From positions 1-39,867 of the forward strand of contig JAJFHU010000041.1 in NCBI GenBank assembly GCA_021775455.1: a DNA stretch of 39,867 nt. Reading direction: 5' to 3'. Position numbers and translations under genes: made by a program. Source of the stretch: Hyphomicrobiales bacterium. GTDB lineage: Bacteria; Pseudomonadota; Alphaproteobacteria; Rhizobiales; Rhizobiaceae. A model generated the notes under the pieces. That model made no database searches, had not been told where the DNA came from, and saw nothing but the letters and a program-made list of their open reading frames with translations. Shown in pieces: positions 26,558 to 35,743 of this stretch. Each line of letters opens with the position of its first letter. The first letter of the stretch is position 1.

Positions 26558-27814
26558 ATGAACCATCCCGTAACACAGAATGACTTTGCCCTTCTCCGGG
26601 AAAAAGCGGGGCTATCCATAGAAGACGCTGCTTCCATCTTGTGCCGGTCTTCACGAATGATACGGCGTTATGAAACTCGTGGCACGGGCGGGACTATTGC
26701 TCCTCAGTTAGTCATCGAAACGCTTCAGCGGTTTGTTATAGAGCGATGCCACGATGAGAATAACTACGAGGGTGCATTTAGGTTTGTTGATCTGTTTGCC
26801 GGTATCGGCGGACTCAGAATTCCATTCGAGGAAGACCTAGGCGGACAATGTGTATTTACTTCCGAATGGGATCGTTTCGCCCGTGATACTTATGCTGCCA
26901 ATTTTCCTGAAAGTAAGGATCATATCTTTGCGGGTGATATAAGGCCCTTTGCCGATATGCCGGAGCGCATACCTAAGCACGATGTTCTTCTAGCTGGATT
27001 TCCATGCCAGCCATTTTCCATAGCTGGGGTTTCAAAGAAAAACTCACTGGGTAAACCCCATGGGTTCATGTGTGACACACAAGGTACCCTATTTTATGAT
27101 ATTGCAAAGATTATTAGCTACCATCGTCCACCTGCATTTCTGCTTGAGAACGTCAAGAATCTTAAACGGCATGATGGTGGAAGGACCTTTGCAACGATCA
27201 TGCATGTTCTGGAAAACGAACTGAAGTACGAGGTTCACACAAGGGTTATTAACTCAGATTCCTGGGTGCCTCAAAAGCGAGAGCGGATTTTTATTGTAGG
27301 TTTCAGTAAACCCTCATCGTTCAATTTTGATGATATAGTTACACCGGCTAGTGCTGCCCCGACTTTGGGTGTTATCTTGGAAAACGATGTCTCAGAAAAA
27401 TATACCCTGACTGACAAACTTTGGAACTACCTCCAGAAATACAAGAAAAAGCATCAGAAAGCGGGGAATGGTTTCGGCTATTCGTTGTTCGGAAAGGATG
27501 ATGTCGCGAGAACACTTTCGGCGAGATATTACAAGGACGGTTCGGAAATCCTGATTGAGCAGAAAGGCAAAAGGCCTCGCCGTTTGATTCCGCGAGAATG
27601 TGCACGATTAATGGGTTTTGATAAGCTAGGAGAGTCAAAATTTGATATTCCAGTATCAGATACACAGGCATATCGCCAGTTTGGTAATGCCGTTGTTGTC
27701 CCGGTAGTTCGAGCGGTAGCCGATCTCATGAAACCACACTTGGAAGAAGCGATGGCGGCGCGCGACAACCTGCCACTTCAAAGGCAATTGCGGTTGGCGC
27801 CGCCACATGGTTGA
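26558..27814 (+). CDS. DNA (cytosine-5) methyltransferase with N-terminal HTH (EcoRII/Dcm type)
   Basis: The 418-residue C5-cytosine methyltransferase has an HTH (residues about 5-60, LLREKAGLSIEDAASILCRSS) fused in front. Catalytic motifs: I VDLFAGIGGLR (77-87), IV GFPCQPFS with catalytic Cys150, VI LLENVK (195-200), VIII QKRERIF (239-245), and X QFGNAVVVPV near the C-terminus. The variable target-recognition region lies about 255-345. It lies in an operon with Vsr and an EcoRII-type nuclease, so the likely target is CCWGG, methylating the inner C. The HTH suggests self-repression through the inverted repeat upstream. Confidence 0.93.
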   Translation: MNHPVTQNDFALLREKAGLSIEDAASILCRSSRMIRRYETRGTGGTIAPQLVIETLQRFVIERCHDENNYEGAFRFVDLFAGIGGLRIPFEEDLGGQCVFTSEWDRFARDTYAANFPESKDHIFAGDIRPFADMPERIPKHDVLLAGFPCQPFSIAGVSKKNSLGKPHGFMCDTQGTLFYDIAKIISYHRPPAFLLENVKNLKRHDGGRTFATIMHVLENELKYEVHTRVINSDSWVPQKRERIFIVGFSKPSSFNFDDIVTPASAAPTLGVILENDVSEKYTLTDKLWNYLQKYKKKHQKAGNGFGYSLFGKDDVARTLSARYYKDGSEILIEQKGKRPRRLIPRECARLMGFDKLGESKFDIPVSDTQAYRQFGNAVVVPVVRAVADLMKPHLEEAMAARDNLPLQRQLRLAPPHG

Positions 27815-28256
27815 TATTGTCTCAAATGAAGTCCGCAGCCGAATGATGAAAGGCATCAGGGGTAAGAAGACCAAGCTGGAACTCACCCTTGGAAGTGGAC
27901 TGCACAATCGAGGTATGCGGTATAGATTACATCGCAAGGATCTTCCTGGATCTCCTGATTTCGTTTTTTCAAAGTATCGTGCAGTGGTTCTTGCAGAGGG
28001 TTGTTTCTGGCACGGGCACGATTGTCACTTGTTTAAATGGCCTAGCTCACGTGAGGAGTTCTGGACGAAAAAGATAAAAGGTAATGTCAGGCGCGATGAA
28101 AGGAACTTGCAAAAGCTGAAGGAGAAAGGTTGGCGGATTTGTAGGGTTTGGGAATGTTCGCTCAAACGAAAACCGAAACACCATTCTGATTTAGTGTTTG
28201 ATCAATGTGTAAACTGGTTACGGAGTGATAGGCCGTGGCTCGAGATCGCCGGATAA
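27807..28256 (+). CDS. vsr: Very short patch repair endonuclease (Vsr)
   Basis: The 149-residue Vsr nicks DNA 5' of the T in T:G mismatches that arise when 5-methylcytosine deaminates at Dcm sites. Family pattern is complete: RSRMMKGIRGKKTKLE, the catalytic Asp51 in LPGSPDFVF, the zinc- and metal-site block EGCFWHGHDCHLFK (65-77), REEFWTKKIKGNVRRD and GWRICRVWECSLK. The start overlaps the methyltransferase end by 8 bases; its stop is shared with the next ATG (TAATG). It guards the genome against mutation from its partner methyltransferase. Confidence 0.95.
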   Translation: MVDIVSNEVRSRMMKGIRGKKTKLELTLGSGLHNRGMRYRLHRKDLPGSPDFVFSKYRAVVLAEGCFWHGHDCHLFKWPSSREEFWTKKIKGNVRRDERNLQKLKEKGWRICRVWECSLKRKPKHHSDLVFDQCVNWLRSDRPWLEIAG

Positions 28257-29515
28257 TGAAAAAAGGATATCTGTCTGAATATTTCTTTGGGGCTGGATCG
28301 AAAATTCTGACGCGGGTTGACGCGACCTCGAAATCCAATCAGCATGAAGTCGGCGACAAGGAAAGTGGTGAAGTTCTTAAACGTATCCTTGGGACTCAAG
28401 AGCGCAAGGCTGGAAACCGTTTTGTAGCGAAATACATTTGGTTGCTTGATGAGCAGGAATCAATATCCGAGGACGGCTTTCTATCTTGGTATGATACCCG
28501 CGCCAACCAACTACATCGTAGCGCCGAATGGCGACTTTACTATCAGAGTAACGCAATTACCGATTTGATGAACGAAGGTGACCGGCTGTTTGTCGCGAGG
28601 CGCCATAACGACACCGTACTCTTCATTGTGGCACCGGATGATAGTGCGATTGCCAATCAGTTACTCTGGCTATTCGGTATTGATGCTCAAAGCGGGTTTG
28701 ATTTTGATGCTCAAAATTTTGTTGGTGACGATGACACTTTTATCGATTTTGCCACTCGCTTCATCCTTGATGAAATAGGGATCGAATTCGAAGACCCCAA
28801 TGCAAACACGCTTGATACGATTATCGAACGCTACGGCTTCAAATTCCCAGCTACGAAAGATTTTTCTGATCTAGCACGGCTTACACTGCCGGATGTCGAT
28901 GCACGTAATGATCCGGATGAGGCGCTTGTTGCCTGGCTCGACCGTGAAGAGGCGATGTTCCGCCGACTTGAGAACCGAATTGTTGCGAGGGACATTGAAC
29001 GGGGTTGGATTGTTGATGGTACTGTAAATGTGGATGCCTTTGTCAAATACTCGTTGGGTGTTCAAAATCGGCGAAAGGCGCGAATGGGCCGCGCGTTCGA
29101 GAATCATCTTCAAGCTGTCTTCGATGCGCTTGAGCTAAGATATGACGCGCAAATCATCACGGAAAATGGTAAGAAACCAGATTTCATTTTCCCTGGTAGG
29201 ACGGAATACGAGGATTCTGACTTCCCTCCAAGATTGTTGACGATGCTTGCCGCAAAATCGACCTGTAAAGATAGATGGCCGCAAGTATTGCCAGAAGCGG
29301 GGCGTATCATCGTCAAGCATCTTATCACTCTCGAGCCGAGTATCTCTGAATCGCAAACGCATACCATGCGTAACGCAAATGTTCAGCTCATTGTTCCCAG
29401 CCGAATTCGCGGCAGCTACACAAATTCCCAGCAATCTTGGTTGTTGTCTCTTGGTGAATTCGTTGAACATGTTGCAGAACAACAATGGGCAATTGAAAAA
29501 ACCATTTTTAAATGA
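28256..29515 (+). CDS. Type II restriction endonuclease, EcoRII family
   Basis: About 419 residues from the ATG at 28256 (TAATG overlap with vsr); a GTG at 28235 would add 7 residues. The N-terminal half should be the EcoRII effector DNA-binding domain (B3-like); the C-terminal half is the EcoRII catalytic domain: RRKARMGRAFENHLQAV, the PDFIFPG motif with the PD-type Asp, and LTMLAAKSTCKDRWPQVLPEA with the catalytic Lys, then HLITLEPSISESQT. EcoRII cuts CCWGG and needs more than one site. With Dcm and Vsr this makes a complete R-M module. Confidence 0.9.
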   Translation: MKKGYLSEYFFGAGSKILTRVDATSKSNQHEVGDKESGEVLKRILGTQERKAGNRFVAKYIWLLDEQESISEDGFLSWYDTRANQLHRSAEWRLYYQSNAITDLMNEGDRLFVARRHNDTVLFIVAPDDSAIANQLLWLFGIDAQSGFDFDAQNFVGDDDTFIDFATRFILDEIGIEFEDPNANTLDTIIERYGFKFPATKDFSDLARLTLPDVDARNDPDEALVAWLDREEAMFRRLENRIVARDIERGWIVDGTVNVDAFVKYSLGVQNRRKARMGRAFENHLQAVFDALELRYDAQIITENGKKPDFIFPGRTEYEDSDFPPRLLTMLAAKSTCKDRWPQVLPEAGRIIVKHLITLEPSISESQTHTMRNANVQLIVPSRIRGSYTNSQQSWLLSLGEFVEHVAEQQWAIEKTIFK

Positions 29516-29626
29516 TTGCGAAATTTTCAACATTTGTTTGGGTTGTTTCTTGCGCGAATTCAGTGGCTTAATGCTGCGTTATGTGATCTCAGTACGCGCA
29601 TATATCAGAAATGTACACAATATATA

Positions 29627-29656
29627 TTGACAGTAACGGTACAAATCCTATATATA
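29627..29656 (+). promoter_or_regulatory. Sigma-70-like promoter of the GHKL operon
   Basis: TTGACA at 29627-29632 and TATATA at 29649-29654 (16-base spacer; the second TATATA register at 29651-29656 gives 18) form a strong-looking promoter about 42 bases before the first gene of the operon at 29698. It suggests that the GHKL module can be transcribed on its own and not only from the R-M genes. Confidence 0.6.
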
Positions 29657-29697
29657 CAGGAAATTACGACATTGAGAAGTAGATCTGAGAAGAATAA

Positions 29698-29922
29698 ATG
29701 CGAGATAAACGCCAAAAATTTGTGCAGTTGGCTGAAGCGCGAGTGAATCGCGCAATCAAGGACATTCGGCTTATCGGCAATCTTGCAAATCGGAATTCTT
29801 ATGAGTTTACGGATGAAGAAGTCAGAAAGATTTTTAGGGTTATTCAAAAGGAATTGGACGCCGTCAAATCTAGATTTACCGGAGATAGCGGCGGGAAAGA
29901 CAGCGAGTTTCGTCTAAGATAG
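29698..29922 (+). CDS. Small helical protein, first gene of the GHKL operon
   Basis: The 74-residue protein has a high content of Arg, Lys and Glu: AEARVNRAIKDIRLIGNLANR, then EFTDEEVRKIFRVIQKELDAVK, two amphipathic helices with a short disordered tail. Small proteins of this form accompany many defence ATPase operons, but no family name is recognised. It ends one base before the ATPase start (TAGGATG) and lies behind a clear promoter. It may be a regulator or a subunit of the ATPase. Confidence 0.65.
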   Translation: MRDKRQKFVQLAEARVNRAIKDIRLIGNLANRNSYEFTDEEVRKIFRVIQKELDAVKSRFTGDSGGKDSEFRLR

Positions 29923-29923
29923 G

Positions 29924-31780
29924 ATGAATATGGAAAATTGGAGATGGATTTGGCCCCGGGTCGGTGCGGTACCGATCACGCAAGGTACTGATAGCGAAAT
30001 GTTTGATAGGACTGACTATCCATATTCAGATACTTTCGTTCGCGAAGCTATACAGAATACTCTTGATGCAAGACTTGATCTAAGCAATCCAGCTAAAATC
30101 AAATTTCGGTTTCAAAGTGGAGACAAACAATCGTTGCATCCGTTCGTTAGTGGAGCAGTTGACCTTCGAAAGCAGGCCAACTTGTTTGTGCCTGACGAAT
30201 GGGACCAATGTAAAATTGATTGGATAACGATTGAGGATTTCAATACGAGAGGTCTAAGTGGTGATCTCACTGACCGTTTAGGTGATTTTTGGAACTACTG
30301 GCTGAATTTTGGACTATCAAACAAATCTGGTCGAGGTCGCGGCGGTCGCGGAATCGGGCGGGTGACTTTTCTCATAGCTTCCCGTCTCCAGACCGTGATT
30401 GGTCTGACGCGCCGAAAAGAGGACGGCTTAACTGCCGCCGCTGGAATGACCATTCTCAATGCTATGCGTACGCCAGAAGGATTCTGTGCAACACATGCTT
30501 ATTTGGCTGCTGAAGAAGATAACGAGAATTCAATATTTCTCTTGCACAAATCTGATGATTTTCACACTGATATGGCAAAAGCATTTGGTTTCGATGGTTA
30601 CCAAATCCCGCCTTACCACAGTGGTTTAGCCCTCGCGATTCCGTACCCTCATCCGGAACTGACGCCTCAGGGAATATTGGCATCGGCGATAGAGCATTTT
30701 GCTCCAGCCATAATTGGAAATACACTGACTGTTGAAGTTAATGACACCATTCTTGATGGCAAAAACATCTATTCAGTTGCCACGGAAGTGGAAGGCAACT
30801 TTAAGTCGGACTGGATCAGGCAGGATGCCCAACGATTCCTCAAACTTGTAACACTAGGCATTCGTGATAATGGTGAAATTTTATCCTTAGAAGATGTGAG
30901 TAAAGGCTTTTCTGATTACAAGGATTCAGAATTTGTATCGAATTTACAAAGTATCCTGGACGAAGAAAAGGCGGTTTCATTCAGTATTTCATTTCCACTA
31001 GTGCGCAATTCAAAGACACATAAAGTGAGCCTGCGAATTGTAGCTTCTCAAACTCCCGAAAATAAATTGCCCGTTGACAGATTATTCCGAGAAGGAATGA
31101 GCTTGCCAGATGTAAAGACGAAAAATCCAGGTGATATTGATCTGTTAATTTTTGTCGAAGATCTCGAACTTGCAACCTACCTAAACCTTTGCGAAGGCAA
31201 AGCACATTTGGATCTACTGGAGTCAAAGGAAATTCGAGGTAAATTGGAAGCCAAAGGCTATTGGCCGATTATTAGTGTGAAGCGATTTGTAAAGAGCCTG
31301 CCGTCCGAAATCAGAATGCTGCTAATTCCGGACATTACGGAACCAGAGTTGGATGTATTTGACGCATTTTTTGCAATCCCCGATATTGATTCCAAAGGAA
31401 AAAAACACCGTGGCGGCAAGCCAGAAGATCAACCGCCCCCCCCTGATCCTCCGCCACCGCCACGAATATCTCCATTTCGTGTCAGCACGCTTGAAGATGG
31501 ATTTCGGATCGAAGCTAACCCGGAGTTTGAACTCTGGCCGGTTAATATGTCTTTTGCAATAGCCTATGCGGATGGGTCCCGCAACCCATCGTGGAGCCCT
31601 TTGGATTTTAAATTTGATCAATTGGAAAACAGTGCTTCTGGGTGCGTACCTGTGTTCTCGAAAAACAAGTTAACCGCGCGAGATTGTACCGAAGAGTGCA
31701 GGATCGAAGTCACAGGATTTGATACAAGAAGAGAGCTTGATACTAAAATAAGGATCTGGAGAAATGCGTCGAACAATTAG
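29924..31780 (+). CDS. GHKL (MORC/Hsp90-like) ATPase
   Basis: The 618-residue protein has an N-terminal GHKL ATPase domain (about residues 30-260). The N-box is FVREAIQNTLDAR (Glu41, Asn45), the first glycine motif IEDFNTRGLSGDL (Asp105, Gly110, Gly113) and the lid GRGRGGRGIGR (136-146). A second region (about 270-490) resembles the S5/transducer part of such ATPases, then a poly-proline linker (PPPPDPPPPP, about 505-514) and a beta-rich C-terminal domain (about 518-618). MORC-type ATPases often sit next to R-M genes and are thought to loop or compact foreign DNA. The end overlaps the next gene by 17 bases. Exact family not fixed. Confidence 0.85.
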   Translation: MNMENWRWIWPRVGAVPITQGTDSEMFDRTDYPYSDTFVREAIQNTLDARLDLSNPAKIKFRFQSGDKQSLHPFVSGAVDLRKQANLFVPDEWDQCKIDWITIEDFNTRGLSGDLTDRLGDFWNYWLNFGLSNKSGRGRGGRGIGRVTFLIASRLQTVIGLTRRKEDGLTAAAGMTILNAMRTPEGFCATHAYLAAEEDNENSIFLLHKSDDFHTDMAKAFGFDGYQIPPYHSGLALAIPYPHPELTPQGILASAIEHFAPAIIGNTLTVEVNDTILDGKNIYSVATEVEGNFKSDWIRQDAQRFLKLVTLGIRDNGEILSLEDVSKGFSDYKDSEFVSNLQSILDEEKAVSFSISFPLVRNSKTHKVSLRIVASQTPENKLPVDRLFREGMSLPDVKTKNPGDIDLLIFVEDLELATYLNLCEGKAHLDLLESKEIRGKLEAKGYWPIISVKRFVKSLPSEIRMLLIPDITEPELDVFDAFFAIPDIDSKGKKHRGGKPEDQPPPPDPPPPPRISPFRVSTLEDGFRIEANPEFELWPVNMSFAIAYADGSRNPSWSPLDFKFDQLENSASGCVPVFSKNKLTARDCTEECRIEVTGFDTRRELDTKIRIWRNASNN

Positions 31781-32525
31781 ATTAACTGGTCGGAAACAAC
31801 TTCCGATAAGTTGCATCAATGTTCATGTTCGCGATGTCGGAGAAGGCAGAGTAGTCACGCTTGATATTGTAGATCATCAAAAATTCAGTGGTTTTCCAAA
31901 AGATGCACGTTTGACGCTTAGGCTTACCGAGAACAAGCAGATGGAATTGGTGGATTTTGGTACGATAGGTTCGCCAAAACTTATGACGGATTTGCAGAAT
32001 ACTGCGCTAGGTGATCCAAGTTGCCAATTGCGTGTAGCTTCCACTAATGCAGACCACCTTGGGCTGCTACTTGGTAGCACCAAGAATTGGCGTCTAAATT
32101 CAGACAGGCAAGCATCAGGTAACGTTCGGGGGATCTTACGTTTCCAACCAATGCCAATCGCACCACGCGCCTGGAAACTGGATATTCAGGAGAGCGCTCA
32201 CCCGGTTGTACAGATTGATGACAGGATTCCTGATCCTCGAAATTGGGTCAGAACGGATCCAGTATTCATAGCTGCTGTTCTTCCCTCTATACTGCAGCTC
32301 GTGTTTGAAGATATCCTCTCCAAACCATCTCCAGCAGACATCGAATGGATGAATGACTGGATCCGTTGGGCTGATTCGCTGATGCCCGGCTATCCACCAC
32401 CGACTGTTGCGGATGACTTTAACGAACGGAGGGACTGGATTGAGCGTATGGTTGACAGTTTTTGCCTACGTCACAATTTGTCTGATCGAATTATCGATGA
32501 TCTAGAGAGGGAGGTTGCAGCGTGA
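31764..32525 (+). CDS. Unrecognised protein, third gene of the GHKL operon
   Basis: Not recognised. The 253-residue soluble protein has a beta-rich N-terminal part (about 1-165: CINVHVRDVGEGRVVTLDIV, ARLTLRLTENKQMELVDFG) and a helical C-terminal part (about 170-253) with a Trp-rich segment (WMNDWIRWADSLMPGYPPPT). No catalytic motif stands out. Its start overlaps the ATPase by 17 bases and its stop overlaps the next start (GTGA), so it is translated in step with both and likely forms a complex with them. The function is unknown. Confidence 0.7.
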   Translation: MRRTIRLTGRKQLPISCINVHVRDVGEGRVVTLDIVDHQKFSGFPKDARLTLRLTENKQMELVDFGTIGSPKLMTDLQNTALGDPSCQLRVASTNADHLGLLLGSTKNWRLNSDRQASGNVRGILRFQPMPIAPRAWKLDIQESAHPVVQIDDRIPDPRNWVRTDPVFIAAVLPSILQLVFEDILSKPSPADIEWMNDWIRWADSLMPGYPPPTVADDFNERRDWIERMVDSFCLRHNLSDRIIDDLEREVAA

Positions 32526-33301
32526 CTAATTTTGATTGCCTTTGCGAGTTTACTGATGCTGGGATGGAATTATTCAAGCAAGCGTTTGATGGGCGGATTG
32601 ACGAGAATTCTATTGATTTATCGGACCGTTCGTTGGTCGCTGCAATTCCAGAGACAGAAAGTTTCAAAGTTAATGATTGGAATACTGCAAAGGAAATGGC
32701 GGAAGCAATAATCCAATCTGCCGGAACGGAATCAGTGGATAGTTTGTTAACACGCAAAGGGCTTTGGGCTTGGTTAGCATTTGTTCTTCGCGCTCAACTC
32801 TTTCCACGTCGTCGTGATAGCAAGCGAAAGTTGGGAGAAATACATCGCTGGTACCCCAGTGACTTGAATGACTACCAAAAGGGTCAGCGTCATCTTGTAA
32901 GGATGCCAGTACTTCTATTGTATTCCTTTAGCGATACTGCCGATCATTTGCTATGCGGCAAACCATCAGTACCCGGAGAGGTAAGGGAACAACTGACAAG
33001 CCAACAAGACATGTTCCATTCCACATTCCAAGCAGTAGCACGTGCGCTATATTACGATCCTGAAGAAGGTACATTACGGCGTGGTACCGCTGGAAAACTT
33101 GGTGGATCAGCACGACGACTTGCCCAGGTACGAAAGCAACTTGATGTCACATGGGATCTGTTAGCCCTTTCTCCCGAGCAATTATTAGAAAAATTACCGG
33201 AAGAATTTAATCGTTTTAGGGAGCAGTCCAATGTAGAAGATACTAATCTAGTCATCAGCGGTGACCGCAATGTATCACATGCATCCTCATTGGTGCATTG
33301 A
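32522..33301 (+). CDS. Unrecognised protein, fourth gene of the GHKL operon (DUF6339-like?)
   Basis: Starts with GTG preceded by GGAGG, 7 bases away, and overlaps the previous stop by 4 bases. The 259-residue protein is helical and soluble; the middle is the best-defined part: LWAWLAFVLRAQLFPRRRDS (about residues 81-100), then GQRHLVRMPVLLLYSFSD (about 121-138). This recalls the DUF6339 pattern as I remember it, but the match is tentative. No catalytic residues are apparent. It closes the operon; a 327-base gap follows. Confidence 0.65.
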   Translation: MTNFDCLCEFTDAGMELFKQAFDGRIDENSIDLSDRSLVAAIPETESFKVNDWNTAKEMAEAIIQSAGTESVDSLLTRKGLWAWLAFVLRAQLFPRRRDSKRKLGEIHRWYPSDLNDYQKGQRHLVRMPVLLLYSFSDTADHLLCGKPSVPGEVREQLTSQQDMFHSTFQAVARALYYDPEEGTLRRGTAGKLGGSARRLAQVRKQLDVTWDLLALSPEQLLEKLPEEFNRFREQSNVEDTNLVISGDRNVSHASSLVH

Positions 33302-33628
33302 GTGACTCTTGAAATGTTGGTGCAACTCGTATGTTCTAGCGTTACCACTGATAACTCGATCTGGTCGCTCAATTAGTGAAAAATTGCTTTAGAGGGATCA
33401 CTATGAAACGATCAATAATTATTGTTGATAAGGCTGCTTGTAGACAAAGACATTTTACCACCTCAACTAAACATATATACATCTCACAACGAACCACACT
33501 TGAACAAAAATCATCAATCTTGCGACCACACTAATTCATGATGTAATTGAGGAATTCTGCAATGATGATGTCATAAACCGCTCCGCGACGGGCACATTTA
33601 TTTCTGTTAAATTCTAGCTAATTCCGAA
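33302..33628. other. Intergenic region between the GHKL operon and the HAD gene
   Basis: No gene, repeat or terminator with a clear T-tract is seen. The sequence becomes steadily AT-richer towards 33629 and may contain the promoter of the HAD-GT-GNAT cluster. Confidence 0.5.
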
Positions 33629-34339
33629 ATGATGAATAAGATAATTGACAACAAAAAGGCTATCCAAGCGGTTGTATGCGACATCGGGGGGTTCCTGTTT
33701 CCGGATGTTTGGGAAACTATTTTTCTTTCTACAGACCGGCATGCGTGGTTTTCTGAGCTGCCGCCACGTTCAAAAATTGAAAGTGTAGGTAAGATAATTT
33801 GGGACAAATACTCACTCGATAACTCTCCAAAAAACGATAATGAGTTAGAAGTAGCAGAGAAAAAATTTTGGCAAAGTTTTGTTCGTGAATTGGAACTAAA
33901 TATCGATAAAAATATTTTAATTAAATTATCTAATAATATTATTGTTGAAGATAAAAAATCATTATCCTTTGTAAAAAAATGTTCTGATATTGGTATTAAA
34001 ATTTATATTGTGTCAAACAATACTAAGTTTCTATACAAAAAACAGTGGGGAATATTAAAAAATTACAAACTTTTTGACAAAAAAAATGCATTTCTTTCAT
34101 TTGAAATGGGTTGCACAAAAACAAATCCTCCAAATGAAATGTATCAAAAAATTATTGAGTCAATTCAAATAGCGCCCCGCCAAGTGCTTATTATTGATGA
34201 TAGATTAGAGAACATTCAAATGGCTAAAGCAAATGGGTTTCAAACGTTTCATTTTGAAGGGAGTCGTAACGATTATTGGCATCTGAGCGAATTGGTTGCC
34301 GAAAAACGGAGGGGAAGAAATGACCGCAAAAAAGGATGA
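33629..34339 (+). CDS. HAD-superfamily hydrolase
   Basis: The 236-residue HAD phosphatase-like protein has motif I VVCDIGGFLF with the nucleophile Asp (about residue 18) but Gly where many have the second Asp, as in DxGG subtypes; motif II IVSNNT (about 127-132); the motif III Lys in GCTKTNP (about 160-166); and motif IV LIIDDRLENIQMAKANGF (about 188-205). The helical cap lies between motifs I and II. Very AT-rich and Lys/Asn/Ile-rich compared with neighbours, so codon use is foreign even within the island. It overlaps the next gene. Substrate unknown. Confidence 0.82.
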   Translation: MMNKIIDNKKAIQAVVCDIGGFLFPDVWETIFLSTDRHAWFSELPPRSKIESVGKIIWDKYSLDNSPKNDNELEVAEKKFWQSFVRELELNIDKNILIKLSNNIIVEDKKSLSFVKKCSDIGIKIYIVSNNTKFLYKKQWGILKNYKLFDKKNAFLSFEMGCTKTNPPNEMYQKIIESIQIAPRQVLIIDDRLENIQMAKANGFQTFHFEGSRNDYWHLSELVAEKRRGRNDRKKG

Positions 34340-34871
34340 GCTGGAAGCTATTTATTTAGAATATCGGTCACTGAGAGAAGAAATAATTACCGCGATGCAC
34401 GCAAGAAATTCCATCCTTTCGTTTGGATTGGCAACGATTGGTGTGATGTTTTCCGCTATTGCAGCAATTTTTGTAAGTGGATCAAATACTATGTTTTCTG
34501 GATTGGTGCTTTTTATAATCGTTCCGCTGATCGTCGTCTTTATTCTGTTAATTTGGCTTGGTGAGTACCAAAGAATGCACAGAGCAGGAAAGCATATGAT
34601 ATCACTCGAGGAGCGAATTAATCTAATTCAGAAAAAAGAAATATTGACATGGGAAACAATGCTGAGGGACAGGAAAGCTCATATGGGATATCCATATGAT
34701 ACTACGATAGTATTGCTTGTTGCGATATTGTTTGCATCTTTTTGCATTGGGATAACTCTAATTGAGATAACCAATTCCACTTATCAAGTTCTTGCTTACA
34801 TCGCGGGTGCACTGTTTTCAGTAGTTGTCTATGTATCTGCTGTTACCAAGATGTCTGAATTGCGAAAATAA
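34320..34871 (+). CDS. Four-TM membrane protein of unknown function
   Basis: 183 residues from the ATG at 34320, which has an excellent ribosome-binding site (GGAGGGG); an in-frame ATG at 34296 is within the HAD gene. Two N-terminal membrane segments (about residues 28-52 and 58-82) and two C-terminal ones (about 128-150 and 155-177) flank a cytoplasmic helical hairpin with the conserved-looking ARNSILSFGLATIG and LGEYQRMHRAGKHMISLEERI. Not a named family I can defend; two-plus-two TM proteins of this shape occur as pore-forming effectors in several defence systems. It overlaps the HAD gene by 20 bases. Confidence 0.7.
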   Translation: MTAKKDELEAIYLEYRSLREEIITAMHARNSILSFGLATIGVMFSAIAAIFVSGSNTMFSGLVLFIIVPLIVVFILLIWLGEYQRMHRAGKHMISLEERINLIQKKEILTWETMLRDRKAHMGYPYDTTIVLLVAILFASFCIGITLIEITNSTYQVLAYIAGALFSVVVYVSAVTKMSELRK

Positions 34872-34886
34872 GACTTGGATGGCTGT

Positions 34887-35741
34887 GTGATATCTCCCAT
34901 ATTGTATTTGGCTTACAACAGGCCAGACTTAACTGAACGGACCTTTAATGTAGTTCGTACAGCAAGAGTACAACGTCTATTTGTCGCTGTTGATGGTCCA
35001 AATCCGAACACCGAAGATATTGAATCATGCGAAAAAGTCAGATCAATCGTAACGAATATCGATTGGGATTGTGAAGTTAAGTACTTGTTCAGACATCAAA
35101 ACCTTGGATGCAAGGTTGCGGTTGAAAGTGCATTGGATTGGTTCTTCTCAAATGTTGAAAAAGGCTTAGTTCTAGAGGATGACTGTCTAGCTGATCCAAG
35201 TTTTTTTGATTTTGCTACAGAGCTTTTGAATGTTTTGGAAGACTGGGAGGATGTGTCTATGATCTCTGGATTTAATTTCCGGGAACGTATGGGCATTGAT
35301 TATAGCTATCGATTTGGCAGAATTTTTCCGATTTGGGGCTGGGCAACGTGGCGTAAAAATTGGATGATGTACAATTCAAGCATGAACGATTGGGATCACT
35401 TTGTTCAGTCTGGAGTTATTAATTGTTACGGGAATGAAGCGGAAAGACAACTTATCATATTTGAGAAGGAATATGAAAATCCTGACGATCGAACCTGGGG
35501 AGTACAGTGGCGGTACCGCAATTTAGCCCTCAACAAAGTTTGTGCGATTCCAAATGTTTCCTTGATACAAAACATTGGGTTTGGCCACCGAAAAGCCGTT
35601 AGACAAAAAACTTTTCACCCTCTGATCACTAGAGATCCCAGTGCAATGAATGACATAAAGCACCCAACGCATCTTGAAATAGATTCAAAATCAGATGAAG
35701 ACGCGCTTAATTACTATTACTCAAACAAGCCAACTAAATAA
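34887..35741 (+). CDS. Glycosyltransferase, GT-A fold (HlpA-like)
   Basis: 284 residues from the GTG at 34887 or 288 from the TTG at 34875; no ATG is in frame near the start. The nucleotide-sugar binding GT-A fold starts with SPILYLAYNRPDLTERT, then FVAVDGPNPN, FRHQNLGC, and the DxD-type metal motif LVLEDDCLADPSFFDF (about residues 94-109), followed by IWGWATWRKNW. This matches a group of small glycosyltransferases that modify polysaccharides or proteins ('hemolytic protein HlpA-like'). Three bases after the membrane protein and two bases before the GNAT-HIT gene, so in one operon. Confidence 0.82.
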   Translation: MISPILYLAYNRPDLTERTFNVVRTARVQRLFVAVDGPNPNTEDIESCEKVRSIVTNIDWDCEVKYLFRHQNLGCKVAVESALDWFFSNVEKGLVLEDDCLADPSFFDFATELLNVLEDWEDVSMISGFNFRERMGIDYSYRFGRIFPIWGWATWRKNWMMYNSSMNDWDHFVQSGVINCYGNEAERQLIIFEKEYENPDDRTWGVQWRYRNLALNKVCAIPNVSLIQNIGFGHRKAVRQKTFHPLITRDPSAMNDIKHPTHLEIDSKSDEDALNYYYSNKPTK

Positions 35742-35743
35742 TA

